From positions 350,299 through 414,298 of the forward strand of contig NZ_OZ026539.1 of assembly GCF_964020195.1 (NCBI RefSeq): a stretch of DNA of 64,000 bases. Direction: 5' to 3'. Below, piece after piece: positions 1-9,303 of this stretch. The first letter of the stretch is position 1. Each line of letters begins with the position of its first letter. Below the pieces are notes generated by a model. That model did no database searches. It was not told the origin of the DNA and worked only from the letters and a program-made list of their open reading frames with translations. The stretch comes from Spiroplasma endosymbiont of Lasioglossum villosulum. Its GTDB lineage: Bacteria; Bacillota_I; Bacilli_A; Mycoplasmatales; VBWQ01. A program made the translations under genes and the position numbers.

Positions 1-294
1 AATTAATAAATATATATTTTATAACACTTTAGTCATTAAAAAGTGTTGATTTAATTATAAACATTTTATTTGAAATTAGCAAAAACTAAAAAACTTAAAT
101 AAATAATGTGTATTAAACGTACTTTACAATATGTTTCAATATTAATAATTTGCATATTAAATAAGTCCTTTTTTAAGTTATAATATTTATTTATAACTCA
201 ATGAAAAAAATAATACGAATTTATTGGAAAAATATTATTATTATGATAATATTCTACAAAAGAATATAAAGTTTTTTAATCCGCTTATTTTAAT
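1..294. other. Intergenic DNA left of IS30
   Basis: No convincing reading frame is visible on either strand. The last 30 bases (about 265-294) look like the left half of the accessory-gene leader described elsewhere in this window: a TATAA-like stretch followed by AAtCCgcTTATTTTAA. That sequence can pair with the right half found at 1377-1397, on the other side of the IS element. The rest is AT-rich spacer, presumably holding the promoter of the gene now starting at 1424. Confidence 0.6.
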
Positions 295-1377
295 TTGCTG
301 AGTTATACTTGTAAGTGCAAGTAAATAAAATTGCAAAAAATTCTCATATAAAAATTTCATAATGCTAAATTTAGTTTAGAAAAAAGTAAGGAGTTTTTAT
401 ATGAGTTATAAACATCTTGGCATAGATGAAAGGATTTATATTGAGAATCAATTGAAATTTAAATTTAAAATTAGTGAAATAGCTAAAAATCTTAATCGAA
501 GTATTAGTACTATTATTCGAGAAATTAATAGAAATAAAGATAATAATCATTATTTTTCATTAATTGCACAAAATAAAGCTGAAAATCGAAAACAATCACA
601 TATTAGTTTTCATAAGTTTAAAAATAAGAATTTAGTAAAATATGTACAACAAAAATTACTATTAGGTTGATCACCTGAACAAATTTATGGCAGAATTAAA
701 AATTTTCATAAAGAGTGAGTTATTAGTTTTAAAACAATTTATACTTGAATTTATTTTGGAATGCTTGATAAAGTTACTAGTAAAAATTTAAGAAGAAAAG
801 GTAAAAAACGAAAATCTAAAGAAAATCGTGGCAAGTTTAATGGTAAATCAATTAAAGAACGAGATATAAATGTTAATGATCGTATAACACTTGGTCATTG
901 AGAAGGAGATACTATAGTATCATCACGAGGTAAAAGCAAATCATGTTTAATAACTTTAGTTGAAAGAGTATCACGATTTACTTTAGCAATATTAGTTAAA
1001 AACAGAACTACTAAAGTTATTAATAAAAATGTTAGTTATTATTTATCAATTCTTCCTAAAAACATTGTTAAAACTATTACTTTTGATCGTGGCAAAGAAT
1101 TTTCAAATTGACAACAACTTGAAAAAAATTTAGATATAAAAATTTATTTTGCCAATCCATATTCACCTTGACAAAGAGGTACTAATGAAAATACTAATGG
1201 TTTAATTAGAGAAAAATTTCCTAAAAAATTTATTTTTTCAAAAACTAATAAAAATGAAGTTCATAAATTTATATTGTCTTTAAACCAAAGACCAAGAAAA
1301 ATACTAAATTATCTTTCACCAATCGAATATTTGGATAGAAAAATAATTTAGTTGCACTTACCTTTACAATTTAGCAT
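295..1377 (+). mobile_element. IS30-family insertion sequence, copy 1
   Basis: An element of about 1,083 bp with imperfect terminal inverted repeats. The left end begins TTGCTGAGTTATACTTGTAA. The right end, read inward on the minus strand, begins TTGCTAAATTGTAAAGGTAA; the last base here is a mismatch. The boundaries were fixed by comparison with the second copy at 47766-48848, since the flanks diverge exactly at these points. One transposase gene fills the element. The target is the loop region of a hairpin leader. A target duplication cannot be defined because both flanks are AT-rich. Confidence 0.88.
401..1351 (+). CDS. IS30-family transposase
   Basis: A protein of 316 aa (TGA read as Trp) that catalyses cut/copy-out transposition of its IS. 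The N-terminal third has an IS30-type helix-turn-helix (around residues 18-45, with the phrase SISTIIREINRN). The C-terminal half has the DDE catalytic core: HWEGDT near residue 167, TFDRGKEF near residue 227, and a final E in the NENTNGLIREKFPK block near residue 270. Length is normal for the family. The start is the ATG preceded by AAGGAG. The frame is intact and apparently identical to that of the copy at 47792-48742, so it is probably recently active. Confidence 0.95.
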
Positions 1378-1403
1378 TTTAAAATAAATGGGTTTTTTTA
1401 TTT
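1377..1403 (+). promoter_or_regulatory. Right half of an IS-split leader hairpin (L1)
   Basis: TTTTAAAATAAATGGGTTTT follows the IS. It is complementary to AAtCCgcTTATTTTAA at about 278-293, left of the IS. Joined together, the two halves rebuild the same dyad-plus-hairpin leader seen upstream of 5768(-), 15129, 21101(-), 42079 and 50553. The IS therefore lies between the presumed promoter and the gene at 1424 and separates them. The hairpin is inferred by eye; no folding energy was computed. Confidence 0.6.
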
Positions 1404-1423
1404 TTAGAAAGGAAGAAAAAATA

Positions 1424-2391
1424 ATGGCAGCTGAAACTTATATTAGAAAATTAAAATTATCGCCAACATTTGCATTCACAACACAACAAATTCGTTCATT
1501 GACAAAAGAGCAAAGAGAAGCGATTGATAAAAAATAAACACCAGTATTTACAATGGAACAAATGAGAACATTCACACTTGAACAAATGGAACAACTTGCA
1601 ATTGAACCAGGTCTTATTGATGAAATCATGAGATTATCAGAAGAAGAAGAACAAGTGGAACTGGCAAAAAAATTATCGTTAGAAAAAGAAAAACAATCTG
1701 ACATAATAATAAAAGAATTTAAAGAAACATCAATGCCCTCATCACAAACATTTAAAGTAGAGACAGAAGTAAAATTAGTTACTGAAGAGGAAATACTAAA
1801 ACAAGGAGTAAGACCCAAAGGAAGTAAGATTGTTCAACGTCAAATTCAACATACAAATAATAATCATCAAGAAAAGGCAATAATTTCCGAACCAACCATT
1901 TCACCATCTCTTTATGAAAGTAGTTTAGATTTACAAGTAACCAATGAAGATGATGAATTTGGTTTTGTAGTTGTTGATGAACCTTATAAAACATTACAAT
2001 CAGAAGAAGTATCTGAGAAAGAAAGAGAAAATATTGATAGAGCGATTGCATTAGAGGCTTTATCATTAAAAAGACAATCAAATTTAATGCAAGTAATCAA
2101 AAAATCTGAAATAGAAGAAATTAAAGTTTTAGAACAACAAAAAATAAATAAATTTTTAAATTTATTTATTAAATTAGTAACTTTTGGAAAAATTAATAAA
2201 AATAAGAAAATTGAATTAGAAATTAGTAAAAAATGAAAAAAATATCAGAATCATGTAGTAAAAAGCCAAAAACAAATCCGACATTATTTTCAAAATCATC
2301 TGGAAAAGCTTTTAATAAACAACAAGTAAACAATGACTCAACAAACGCACCATTAACAAATTTAAATAAACCAAGAACATCACAAATGTAA
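1424..2391 (+). pseudogene. Degraded accessory gene of the TFGKI family
   Basis: The ATG at 1424 has AAAGGAAG upstream and opens a 37-codon reading frame ended by TAA at 1535. The same frame continues from ATG 1553 to at least 2233, with charged helical sequence rich in E, K and Q. The end holds KLVTFGKINKNK, which matches TFGKIDKNK in the protein at 50553. At about 2233 an A-rich run shifts the likely coding frame: a new frame starting ATG 2233 ends at 2391 with the tail LNKPRTSQM, resembling the tails of the ankyrin genes here. One gene broken by a nonsense codon and a frameshift is the simplest reading; two or three small separate genes are possible. Function unknown. Confidence 0.6.
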
Positions 2392-2397
2392 AATATT

Positions 2398-2466
2398 AAG
2401 AAAAGAGTTATCTTATTTAAGATGAAATATTATTTTTTTATCTTGGGGTGATCTTTTCTTTTTTAA
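2398..2466 (+). terminator. Possible terminator before tkt
   Basis: AAGAAAAG at 2398 pairs with CTTTTCTT at 2453, followed by TTTTT. The intervening loop is long (about 45 nt) and contains smaller pairings, so this is a weaker case than the other terminators in the window. Confidence 0.4.
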
Positions 2467-2618
2467 TTTGTTCAAAGATTCAAATTAGTTAAAATAAAAT
2501 TATATTTTTGTCATTATTATTTATACTTTTTTAATTATTTTTAAAAAATTACCTATTTTATTAAGAATATTGTTAATATTATATTAAATAATAACTATTA
2601 AAAATTTAAGGAGAAATT

Positions 2619-4625
2619 ATGGAAAATAAAATTAATTTAGATAAATTAACTATTAATTCAATTCGTATGTTAGGAGTACAAGCAGTTAATGCTGCTAAAA
2701 GTGGCCATCCTGGTATTGTTTTAGGTGCTTCACCAATGACTTTTTCTTTATTCAAAAATCATTTATCTTTTAATCCAAAAAATCCAAAATGATTTAATCG
2801 TGATCGATTTGTTTTATCAGCAGGTCATGGTAGTGCTTTATTATATTCAATATTACATCATGCTGGTTATAAATATACAATCAATGATATAAAACAATTC
2901 CGTCAATTAAATAGTAATACACCTGGTCATCCCGAATATCATTTAGACTATGGAGTAGAGACGGCTACTGGACCATTAGGTCAGGGTATCGCTAATGCTG
3001 TTGGAATGGCGCTTACTGAGAGTTTTCTTGGTGCTAAATATAATCAAAAAGATCTTAATATTATTGATCATTATACATATGCAATTTGTGGTGATGGTGA
3101 TTTACAAGAAGGTATTGCGCAAGAAGCACTTAGTTTTGCTGGACATTTTAAATTAAATAAACTAATTATTTTATATGATTCAAATGATGTTCAATTAAAT
3201 TCATCTGTTAAATTAGTATATTCAGAAAATTTAAAAATGCGTCTTCAAGCATTAGAGTGAAATTATTTAAAAGTTGAAGATGGTGAAGATGATAAACTTA
3301 TTTCTGAAGCTATTAAAAAAGCAAAACTTAGTGATAAACCAACTTTAATTGAAATTAAAACTATAATTGGTTATGGGGCTAGTAAACAAGGAACACCCAG
3401 TGTTCATGGCTCTCCTTTAATGGAAGATATTAAAACAGTTGCTAAAAATTTAAACTGAGAATATCCTGAATTTACTGTTCCAAAAGAAGTAAGTACTTAC
3501 TTCACACAAACAGCACTTAATCATGGTTCTAAAATAGAATTAGTTTGAAATCAAAAAGTTGAAAAATATGCAAAATTATATCCAAAATTGTATAATGAAA
3601 TTAAATCAGCATTGAAAAATGAAATTTTTAATGAAGATTATCAATTAAATAAAATTGATTGAACTTCAATTATTGGAATAAATCCACAAGCAACAAGAGT
3701 AGACTCTGGTAATATTTTAAAACTTTTATCAGCTCATTGTCCAACATTAATTGGTGGTAGTGCTGATTTAGCTGGCTCAACTAAAGCATTAGTAACAGAT
3801 AAAGACTTTTTACCTCTTGATCATTCAGGAAGACATATTCATTATGGAGTAAGAGAATTTGCAATGGGCGCTATTGTTAACGGTATGACGTTACATCAAG
3901 GCACAATTCCTTTTGGTTCTACTTTTCTTGTGTTTAGTGATTATCTAAAGCCTGCATTACGATTAGCAGCTTTAATGTCAATTCCATCTTTGTTTATTTT
4001 TAGTCATGATAGTATCGCAGTTGGCGAAGATGGTCCTACCCATGAACCAGTTGAACAACTAACAATGTTAAGAACTATTCCTAATTTTAATGTAATTCGC
4101 CCCGCTGATACAAAAGAAACAATTGGTGCATATTTAATGGCATTATCTAGCAAAACTAACCCTAGTGCTATTATTATTACTAGACAAAATTTACCACAAC
4201 TTGCAAATAGTAATATTGAGGCAGTTCAAAAAGGTGCTTATATTATTAGTAAAGAGAAGAGTAGTAAAGCTTTAGATTTAATTATTATTGCTACCGGTAG
4301 TGAAGTTTCGTTGGCTATTGCTAGTCAAGAACAACTATGAAACGATCAAAAACTTAATGTTCGTGTAGTTTCAATGCCTTCTACTTTTATTTTTGATAAA
4401 CAAGATAAAACATATCAAAATAAAATTTTACCTAATGATATTATAAAAGTTGCTATTGAAATGGGTTCTAAAGATAGTTGATATAAATATGTTGCAGGTA
4501 ATGGCTTTGTTATTGGCGTAAGTACTTTTGGTATTTCTGCTCCTGATAAGGTAGTACTAGAAAAATATGGCTTTACATCAAATCAAGTGTGTGATAAAAT
4601 TAATAAGTTTTTAAACAGTAAGTAA
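2619..4625 (+). CDS. tkt: Transketolase
   Basis: A thiamine-diphosphate enzyme of the non-oxidative pentose phosphate pathway, cytosolic, 668 aa, the usual family length. It shows the N-terminal KSGHPGI block, SAGHGSALLY, TATGPLGQGIANAVGMA, and the ThDP-binding GDGDLQEGIAQEA motif ending in an N-D pair. The Pyr domain block HEPVEQLTMLRTIPN follows, then a C-terminal domain with IIATGSEVSLA. Many Trp residues are TGA. The start ATG has AAGGAG seven bases upstream. It is followed after 13 bp by a YneF-family gene with its own AAGGAG, so the two probably form an operon closed by the hairpin at 4897. Confidence 0.98.
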
Positions 4626-4638
4626 GGAGAAATTAATA

Positions 4639-4875
4639 ATGATGGTTTGGTGAGCAGTATTAATCATTGGCATTGCTAGTGCGTTAATTGGTGGATTAGT
4701 TGGTTTTATTGTTACTAAGAAGATTTTCGAAAAACAATTACAGAAAAATCCTCCTATTAATGAAAATATGATTCGTGCAATGTATTTACAAATGGGACGT
4801 AAACCTACTGAATCTCAAATTAAATCAGTAATGCAAGCAATGAAACGTCAACAAAGTACTACTAAAAAACGATAA
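4639..4875 (+). CDS. yneF: YneF/UPF0154 family small membrane protein
   Basis: A protein of 78 aa with one N-terminal transmembrane segment (WWAVLIIGIASALIGGLVGF, about residues 4-23). A basic cytosolic part carries the family signature NENMIRAMYLQMGRKPTESQI. This family is conserved next to tkt in Firmicutes and mollicutes; its role is not established. The 13 bp gap after tkt and the AAGGAG before the ATG point to co-transcription. Confidence 0.92.
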
Positions 4876-4896
4876 TTTTATTAAATATAAATTGTA

Positions 4897-4926
4897 AAAT
4901 AGTTACCATAATGGTAACTATTTTTA
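4897..4926 (+). terminator. Rho-independent terminator of tkt-yneF
   Basis: A perfect stem, ATAGTTACCAT with ATGGTAACTAT, separated by one base and followed by TTTTTATT. It lies 20 bp after the yneF stop. The stem is symmetric, so it may also terminate the converging ankyrin transcript. Confidence 0.9.
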
Positions 4927-4947
4927 TTCATTATATTTGTGATAAAT

Positions 4948-5768
4948 TTAATGTTTTATATATCCGCTTGTTGATGGCTTATTTTGTGGATAATTTTCTT
5001 CTTTTAATTCTTGTTTAATTTTTTTCTGTCATTTTTTTCTTTTTCTTGATTAGTATTTAATTTATTAATGTTACATTTAAATATTTTCTTTATTCTTTGT
5101 TCAATTTTTAAAAAATTTTTTTCTTATCGATTTTTAATCCAATTAATATTAAATTTTCTTTTATATTTTTTACTGAATTATTTGTATTTAAATGTATTAA
5201 TATATTATCTTTAATATCATGAAATAACTCATTATTTGAAAATTCTGGCCTGTATTTAATAATTTCTACTTTCGCCTTATTTGTAATATATTCTTCATAT
5301 TCTTGATAAAATATGTTTTCTAATATATTTTTTATGTTTTTATCATAAAATAAACTATCATTAATAATGATTGTCAAAGCCGTATCACCATTTTGATTTA
5401 TGAAATGAATATTTGCATTATTTATTAGTAAAGTATTAACTATTTGTGCTAGTCCATTTTTAGCAGCTAAATGCAAGGCTTGGTTTGCGTGGTTGATATT
5501 AGCGCCATTTTCTATTAAAATTTTAATGGAATCTATAAGTTGATAATAGTGACTTGCTACTATTAAAGGACTATCACCATTTTCGTTTGTATAATTTAGA
5601 TTAGCATTTTTTCTATTAAATTATTGATCTCTTTTTTTATTTCAGAACTAATTTTTTCTTTTTTAATTATATAATCCCAATAATTAAAATATGTAATATT
5701 TTGATATGAAGTGACAGAATTTAAAATAACTGATATTATTTTTTCACCATTAATATCTTTATCATTCA
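4948..5768 (-). pseudogene. Frameshifted ankyrin-repeat gene
   Basis: The start ATG at 5768 follows AGGAGG. The first 56 or so codons read MNDKDINGEKIISVILNSV and end at a stop at 5596. Near the T6 run at 5607-5612 the coding sense moves to another frame, which gives ankyrin units (NENGDSPLIVAS, ALHLAAKNGLAQIVNTLL, NQNGDTALTIII). That frame stops at 5108. Adding one A at a further homopolymer run restores a tail ending PQNKPSTSGYIKH with stop at 4948. At least two, probably three, one-base differences would be needed for one protein. One repeat (INHANQALHLAA) lacks about four residues. Likely a decaying effector-type gene. Confidence 0.72.
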
Positions 5769-5797
5769 TTATTTTGTTCCTCCTTTTTGAAATCAAA

Positions 5798-5850
5798 AAC
5801 CCATTTATTTTAGTGAAAAATAAATGGGTTAGAAACATATATTAAATTAT
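5798..5850 (-). promoter_or_regulatory. Accessory-gene leader L2
   Basis: On the minus strand an AATTTAATATATGTTT stretch (a degenerate version of the dyad AAACTTAATATAAGTTT) is followed by a hairpin. Its arms are AACCCATTTATTTT and AAAATAAATGGGTT, with a run of T after it. About ten bases later comes AAGGAGG and the ankyrin start at 5768. The order dyad, hairpin, Shine-Dalgarno is the same as at 15046, 21132 and 50474. Confidence 0.65.
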
Positions 5851-5979
5851 AATTATATTATAACACTTTTAGTATTAATTTTATTATCGTTTAAATCATT
5901 TGTAAATCTATTTCTATGTTTAATATTATTTAGATGTATATAAAAAAGTCAGTATTAATAAGTAAATACTGATTTAATA

Positions 5980-6246
5980 TTAGTTATCTTTTAGTGATAG
6001 TGCTGTTAATAATTTATTGTATGTAGCAACATCTTGTTTTTTAAAGTATTTTAAGAAGCGTTTTCTGCTTGCTACCATTTTTAACAAACTTCGTTTTGCA
6101 GTAATATCTTTTTTTTGTACTTGTAGATGGGCTGTTAATTCTAAAATTCTTTTTGTTAAATTAATAATTTGAACTGCAGAAGAACCAGTATCTTTGGCAT
6201 TTAAGCGAAATTTTTTAATCAATTCATCTTGTTTAATTTGTTCCAT
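5980..6246 (-). CDS. rpsO: 30S ribosomal protein S15
   Basis: A protein of 88 aa that binds 16S rRNA in the central domain of the small subunit. It has the family blocks DTGSSAVQIINLTKRI, LTAHLQVQKKD, and the C-terminal SRKRFLKYFKKQDVATYNKLL. The start was placed at ATG 6246 because AAAGGAGAG lies nine bases upstream; an in-frame TTG three codons earlier overlaps that ribosome binding site and is unlikely. The gene stands alone, with a structured 5' leader that can mask the ribosome binding site. Confidence 0.97.
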   Translation of the reverse strand: MEQIKQDELIKKFRLNAKDTGSSAVQIINLTKRILELTAHLQVQKKDITAKRSLLKMVASRKRFLKYFKKQDVATYNKLLTALSLKDN

Positions 6247-6253
6247 ATTTGAC

Positions 6254-6304
6254 AACTCTCCTTTAAATATAATTCGGCTTAAACAAAGCTAATATCGGAG
6301 AGAA
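6254..6304 (-). promoter_or_regulatory. rpsO 5' leader able to hide its Shine-Dalgarno
   Basis: On the mRNA strand CTCTCC (complement of 6297-6302) can pair exactly with GGAGAG (complement of 6256-6261), which is the S15 Shine-Dalgarno. A smaller AGCTTTGTTTAAGC helix lies inside. S15 autoregulates by binding its own leader in many bacteria through diverse structures. Here the pairing is visible; regulation is inferred. Confidence 0.55.
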
Positions 6305-6413
6305 TATTAACAATGTTAAGTCAACACGATTATAATAATACATTAATTTTAAACATAAAACAAGCATTTTTTAAAAAAATATTTTTATTAATTTTGTATA
6401 AAGAGATGATTTT

Positions 6414-7127
6414 TTATTTTTTTTCTTCATTTGCTTTTTTATTTTTTTTATCAAAAATAGTCACTTTACGTTCAGTATGATTAAGAATTCTTTTACAATT
6501 ATCTCAATGACGAATAATAATTAATATTCAAATTAGAGCCATAATTATATTAACAATATAGTATTGAGTGTCTTGTTGGGAAAGAAAAGCATGCAGTCGC
6601 ATATTCGGTATTCATGATAAGATAAAAGCAAGTATCATCATTAACATTGAAGATAAAGATGACATTCTACTTAAATATAAAATAAATCATCAACTAGCAA
6701 TTGTGATAACGCAATAAATAGGATTAATCATTAATAGTACTCCTAATGAAGATGCAGCTCCTTTACCACCACGAAAACCATAAAATAGTGGTCAACAGTG
6801 ACCAATAATTGCAGCAAGACCAGTTGGATAAATATATGCTTGTTTAAACATTGTTTCATAATTAGGATTAGTAATATTGATAAAGGTTAAACCGTATGCA
6901 ATTAAAATAGGAATAGCGGGCTTAAAACCATCAATAATTAAAATAATAGCTCCTCATTTACCACCCATAACTCGTGTTGAATTAGTAGCACCAGCATTTT
7001 TAGAGTAATAATCTCTAACATCGGTTTTAAATTTTATTTTACTAATAATAATTGAAGGTGAGATTGAGCCAATTAAATAACCAATGATAATAAAAATAAA
7101 AGTTCCTAATAGATTAATATGTTCCAT
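6414..7127 (-). CDS. plsY: Glycerol-3-phosphate acyltransferase PlsY
   Basis: A membrane enzyme of 237 aa that transfers acyl from acyl-phosphate to sn-1 of glycerol-3-phosphate, the partner of PlsX encoded at 52930. It has an N-terminal TM segment with YLIGSISPSIIISK, the motif SKNAGATNSTRVMGGKW (motif 1, the NAGATN type), and HCWPLFYGFRGGKGAASS (motif 2). Several more TM segments and a basic charged tail follow. The start at 7127 was chosen over the ATG at 7139 because GGAG lies six bases before it. Trp residues are mostly TGA. Confidence 0.95.
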
Positions 7128-7169
7128 TTTTTTCTCCATTCTTGTGCAAGTATTATGTTAATAAAAATT

Positions 7170-7466
7170 TTATTTTTTGGAAGTTAAATTGTTCTTTTTA
7201 TCTTTATTATTATAGTATAAATTATAAATTATTAATGTTAATAATATGATATTAATAACTGTGCCAAAGGCATTTGCTGCTAGTAAGGGAATGTTTTTAA
7301 TTAAACTAGCATAAATTATGAATGAAGTTAATCCTATTTGATATATGCTATAAGAAATTAACGATAAACCTTTTGTGTTTTTAGTTTTAATTAGTTTAAT
7401 AGTTTGTGGTAAAAAGGCAACCGAAATAAAAAAGGCACCTATATATCCAATAATATCAATTGAATA
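7170..7466 (-). pseudogene. Second PQ-loop (SemiSWEET-like) half, no clear start
   Basis: It continues in the same frame as the gene at 7467-7757, directly after that gene's TAA. It encodes three predicted TM helices and a PQ loop (GAFFISVAFLPQTIKLIK), closely resembling the upstream gene (CIPLPFLPQTIKLIK). An ATG at 7472-7474 with AGGAGG upstream is in the wrong frame and stops after 11 codons, so expression would need an ATT start, reinitiation or readthrough. Proteins of this family form dimeric three-helix sugar-type transporters. Either a nonsense codon split a fused pair, or a tandem duplication lost its start. Confidence 0.6.
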
Positions 7467-7757
7467 TTAGACATTTTTTTCCTCCTTATTTTTTTGTTTA
7501 ATTAAATTGTTAACAATAATCCCAATTATTATGAAATTTAGTATAGCAGTAATAGTTTGACAAGTAATCATGGGAATATCATTACGAAGTATGCCAAATA
7601 TTAAAAAAGTAAGACCTCCCAGTTGATAGATATTATATGAAAAAATAGAAAGACCTGAAGTATTTCTTGTTTTAATTAGTTTAATAGTTTGTGGTAAGAA
7701 TGGCAAAGGAATACAAATGGCTACAAGATACCCCAATATTTCTATAAAAATGTTCAT
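7467..7757 (-). CDS. PQ-loop repeat / SemiSWEET-like protein
   Basis: A protein of 96 aa with three predicted TM helices. The family PQ loop is in the first (PFLPQTIKLIKTRNTSGLS, residues about 19-37), and a lysine-rich tail ends KNKEEKNV. SemiSWEETs are half-size transporters that dimerise; the substrate cannot be read from sequence. The start ATG has AAGGAG. Its TAA is followed in frame by a second copy of the same domain (7170-7466). Confidence 0.8.
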   Translation of the reverse strand: MNIFIEILGYLVAICIPLPFLPQTIKLIKTRNTSGLSIFSYNIYQLGGLTFLIFGILRNDIPMITCQTITAILNFIIIGIIVNNLIKQKNKEEKNV

Positions 7758-7842
7758 TTTTTCTCCTTTTAATTAATTTAATTTATCATAGTAATTATAA
7801 TAAAATATTGTGAAAATAGTTATTTATTTTATTTTAAATAAT

Positions 7843-7872
7843 AAAAAATGTGTTTTGCTAAACACATCATTA
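7843..7872 (-). terminator. Terminator of the 54-aa gene
   Basis: The arms ATGTGTTT and AAACACAT flank a short loop. On the minus strand they are followed by a run of T, 2-3 bases after the TAA of the gene at 7875. Confidence 0.8.
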
Positions 7873-7874
7873 AT

Positions 7875-8039
7875 TTATTTTTCTTCTTCTTTAATGAAAC
7901 ATTTTTTACATAAAGATTTCCCTTCTTTTGTATCAAGAATGTCAAAAGGTTCAAACATCATTTCGCAATTAAAATATTTTACGGTTTTTGTTAAAGGTTC
8001 ATCATCAGTTTTTTTGTTTTTTTTATTGAATCATTTCAT
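7875..8039 (-). CDS. Small cysteine-containing protein
   Basis: A 54-aa reading frame starting MKWFNKKNKK with the tail LCKKCFIKEEEK. It has a CxxC pair near the C-terminus and an isolated Cys before it, which may be half of a zinc ribbon. AAGGAAGG stands 5-6 bases before the ATG and a clean terminator follows, so it is likely expressed. The next gene on the same strand (8101) is also a tiny Cys-rich protein. Function unknown. Confidence 0.7.
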
Positions 8040-8060
8040 TATATCCTTCCTTTCTAAATA

Positions 8061-8098
8061 TATTAAATAAGTGTGTTAATGACACACTTATTTAATAT
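8061..8098. terminator. Hairpin between two small genes
   Basis: A near-perfect inverted repeat, TATTAAATAAGTGTGT with ACACACTTATTTAATA, lies three bases past the stop of the gene at 8101 (minus strand). It could end that transcript; there is no long T tract, only TTATTTA. Confidence 0.6.
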
Positions 8099-8100
8099 AT

Positions 8101-8241
8101 TTATTTAGCACAATCTTTACACAAACATTTACCATCTGCTGCTTTAGTACATTCAGATGAACTTTTCATTTTCCCACAACCATCACATTTTTTTTGATCT
8201 TTTGCTTCTCCGGTTTTATCCCTTTTTTTAAATGGTCACAT
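8101..8241 (-). CDS. Small zinc-ribbon-like protein
   Basis: A 46-aa reading frame beginning MWPFKKRDKTGEAK (the W is TGA). Six cysteines are arranged KKCDGCGK, SSECTK and KCLCKDCAK, which would suit one or two Zn sites. A GGAAG ribosome binding site lies about eight bases upstream. It is the upstream member of a pair with the 54-aa protein at 7875. No family recognised. Confidence 0.7.
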
Positions 8242-8270
8242 GTATATAACTTCCTTTCCTCATATCATAA

Positions 8271-8885
8271 TTACTCTACTCAATTATAACAAATTTTATT
8301 ATTTTCTATGGTATTAACTATTTTTAAAACTTTTTTGTTAAATTTTGATAAATTATTTTTTTCTATTTTAAGAATATTATTTTTGATTTCTTCAATTTCT
8401 TCAATATCAGTTATTCTATTAAATAAGTGAAAAAGCATATAGTTTAATTCTTTTGGTTTATGAAAGTGTTTTTTAAAAAATATTATTGTTTCATCAATAG
8501 TTGCCATTAGCATTACTGCTTGTTTGGTGTTAATGCTATTATTTTGTAATGGTATACGAACAAGTGTTGGCAACTGACTAACAAACATGTAGTCTTCTAA
8601 AGATTTTTCTTTTTGTGTATAATAGAAAATTTGAAAAGCACTAATTTTAGCACCAATTGTTTTAATAGCATTTTTTACTGCTGTAACTTGTGAATTAAGC
8701 ATATTTTTGATTAATAAGGTAATAAAGATGGTAATTGTTCCAATTGGTAAAATAATTGATAAAATTAAGTCTAAGTTAACATTAAACTTTTGAGCAAATA
8801 TTGATTTTAATAAAGTATAACCATTTTGGAATAAAATAACAGATAAAAATAAAGCAAAGTTTGGTGTTTTTCATCATTTATGCAT
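8271..8885 (-). CDS. Membrane-anchored hypothetical protein
   Basis: A protein of 204 aa. Two hydrophobic helices lie near the N-terminus (about residues 8-27 and 42-60). A long, mostly helical, Lys/Asn-rich cytosolic part follows, containing QLPTLVRIPLQNN and ITDIEEIEEIKNN. It starts 17 bases after the stop of the gene at 8902 without a clear ribosome binding site. It is the third gene of a minus-strand trio (9303-9536, 8902-9303, this one), so translation may be coupled. XpaC-like topology was considered but the match is too weak to assign. Confidence 0.75.
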
Positions 8886-8901
8886 AATTAATATTTTTGT
8901 T

Positions 8902-9303
8902 TTAATTTTTAAAATATATCAAAAGAAATAAGAAGTTAATACCATAAATTAATACAATGATAGTTGTTAGAAAATTGAAAAAACTAAAAACAATAGCTAA
9001 ATTAACTGTAAAACCTAGATACATTTTAATATCATAAATTGGATAATCATTTGCAAATTGAGTTGTTAAACCATATTTTCTTTGAAATGCTCGACGACGA
9101 TAAAGTTTAATGATTATAATAATATAAAAAAGTAAAGCAATTAAAGCGATTAAAATTGTAATAAAGATATATGAATAAGCAGTATTAATACTATTTAAAC
9201 GTTGTGTTCATGCACTTCCTCAGTCACTTATTGGTGCATCATCATGTTGAGTAAAAATAAATGACATTAATGAAAAATCAATTAATGGATAATAAATAGT
9301 CAT
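8902..9303 (-). CDS. Hypothetical membrane protein
   Basis: A protein of 133 aa: an extracytoplasmic-looking N-terminus (HDDAPISDWGSAWTQRL), a TM helix at about residues 42-64, a basic linker KLYRRRAFQRKYGL, and a second hydrophobic region of one or two helices at about 90-128. Its ATG overlaps the TAA of the upstream gene (TAATG), which signals translational coupling. No known family recognised. Confidence 0.78.

Noticed and set aside
287..1382. ATTTTAA on both sides of IS30 copy 1 as a target duplication
   Set aside because: The motif would cut into the inverted repeats, IS30 duplications are usually two or three bases, and AT-rich flanks make such matches likely by chance.
1438..2081. Minus-strand reading frames opposite the gene at 1424
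   Set aside because: No starts with ribosome binding sites and biased composition (Ser/Phe-rich) typical of shadows of a Lys/Glu-rich gene.
7810..8070. Plus-strand frame across 7810-8070
   Set aside because: The minus strand shows a 54-aa protein with ribosome binding site and terminator in the same place; the plus-strand frame has neither.
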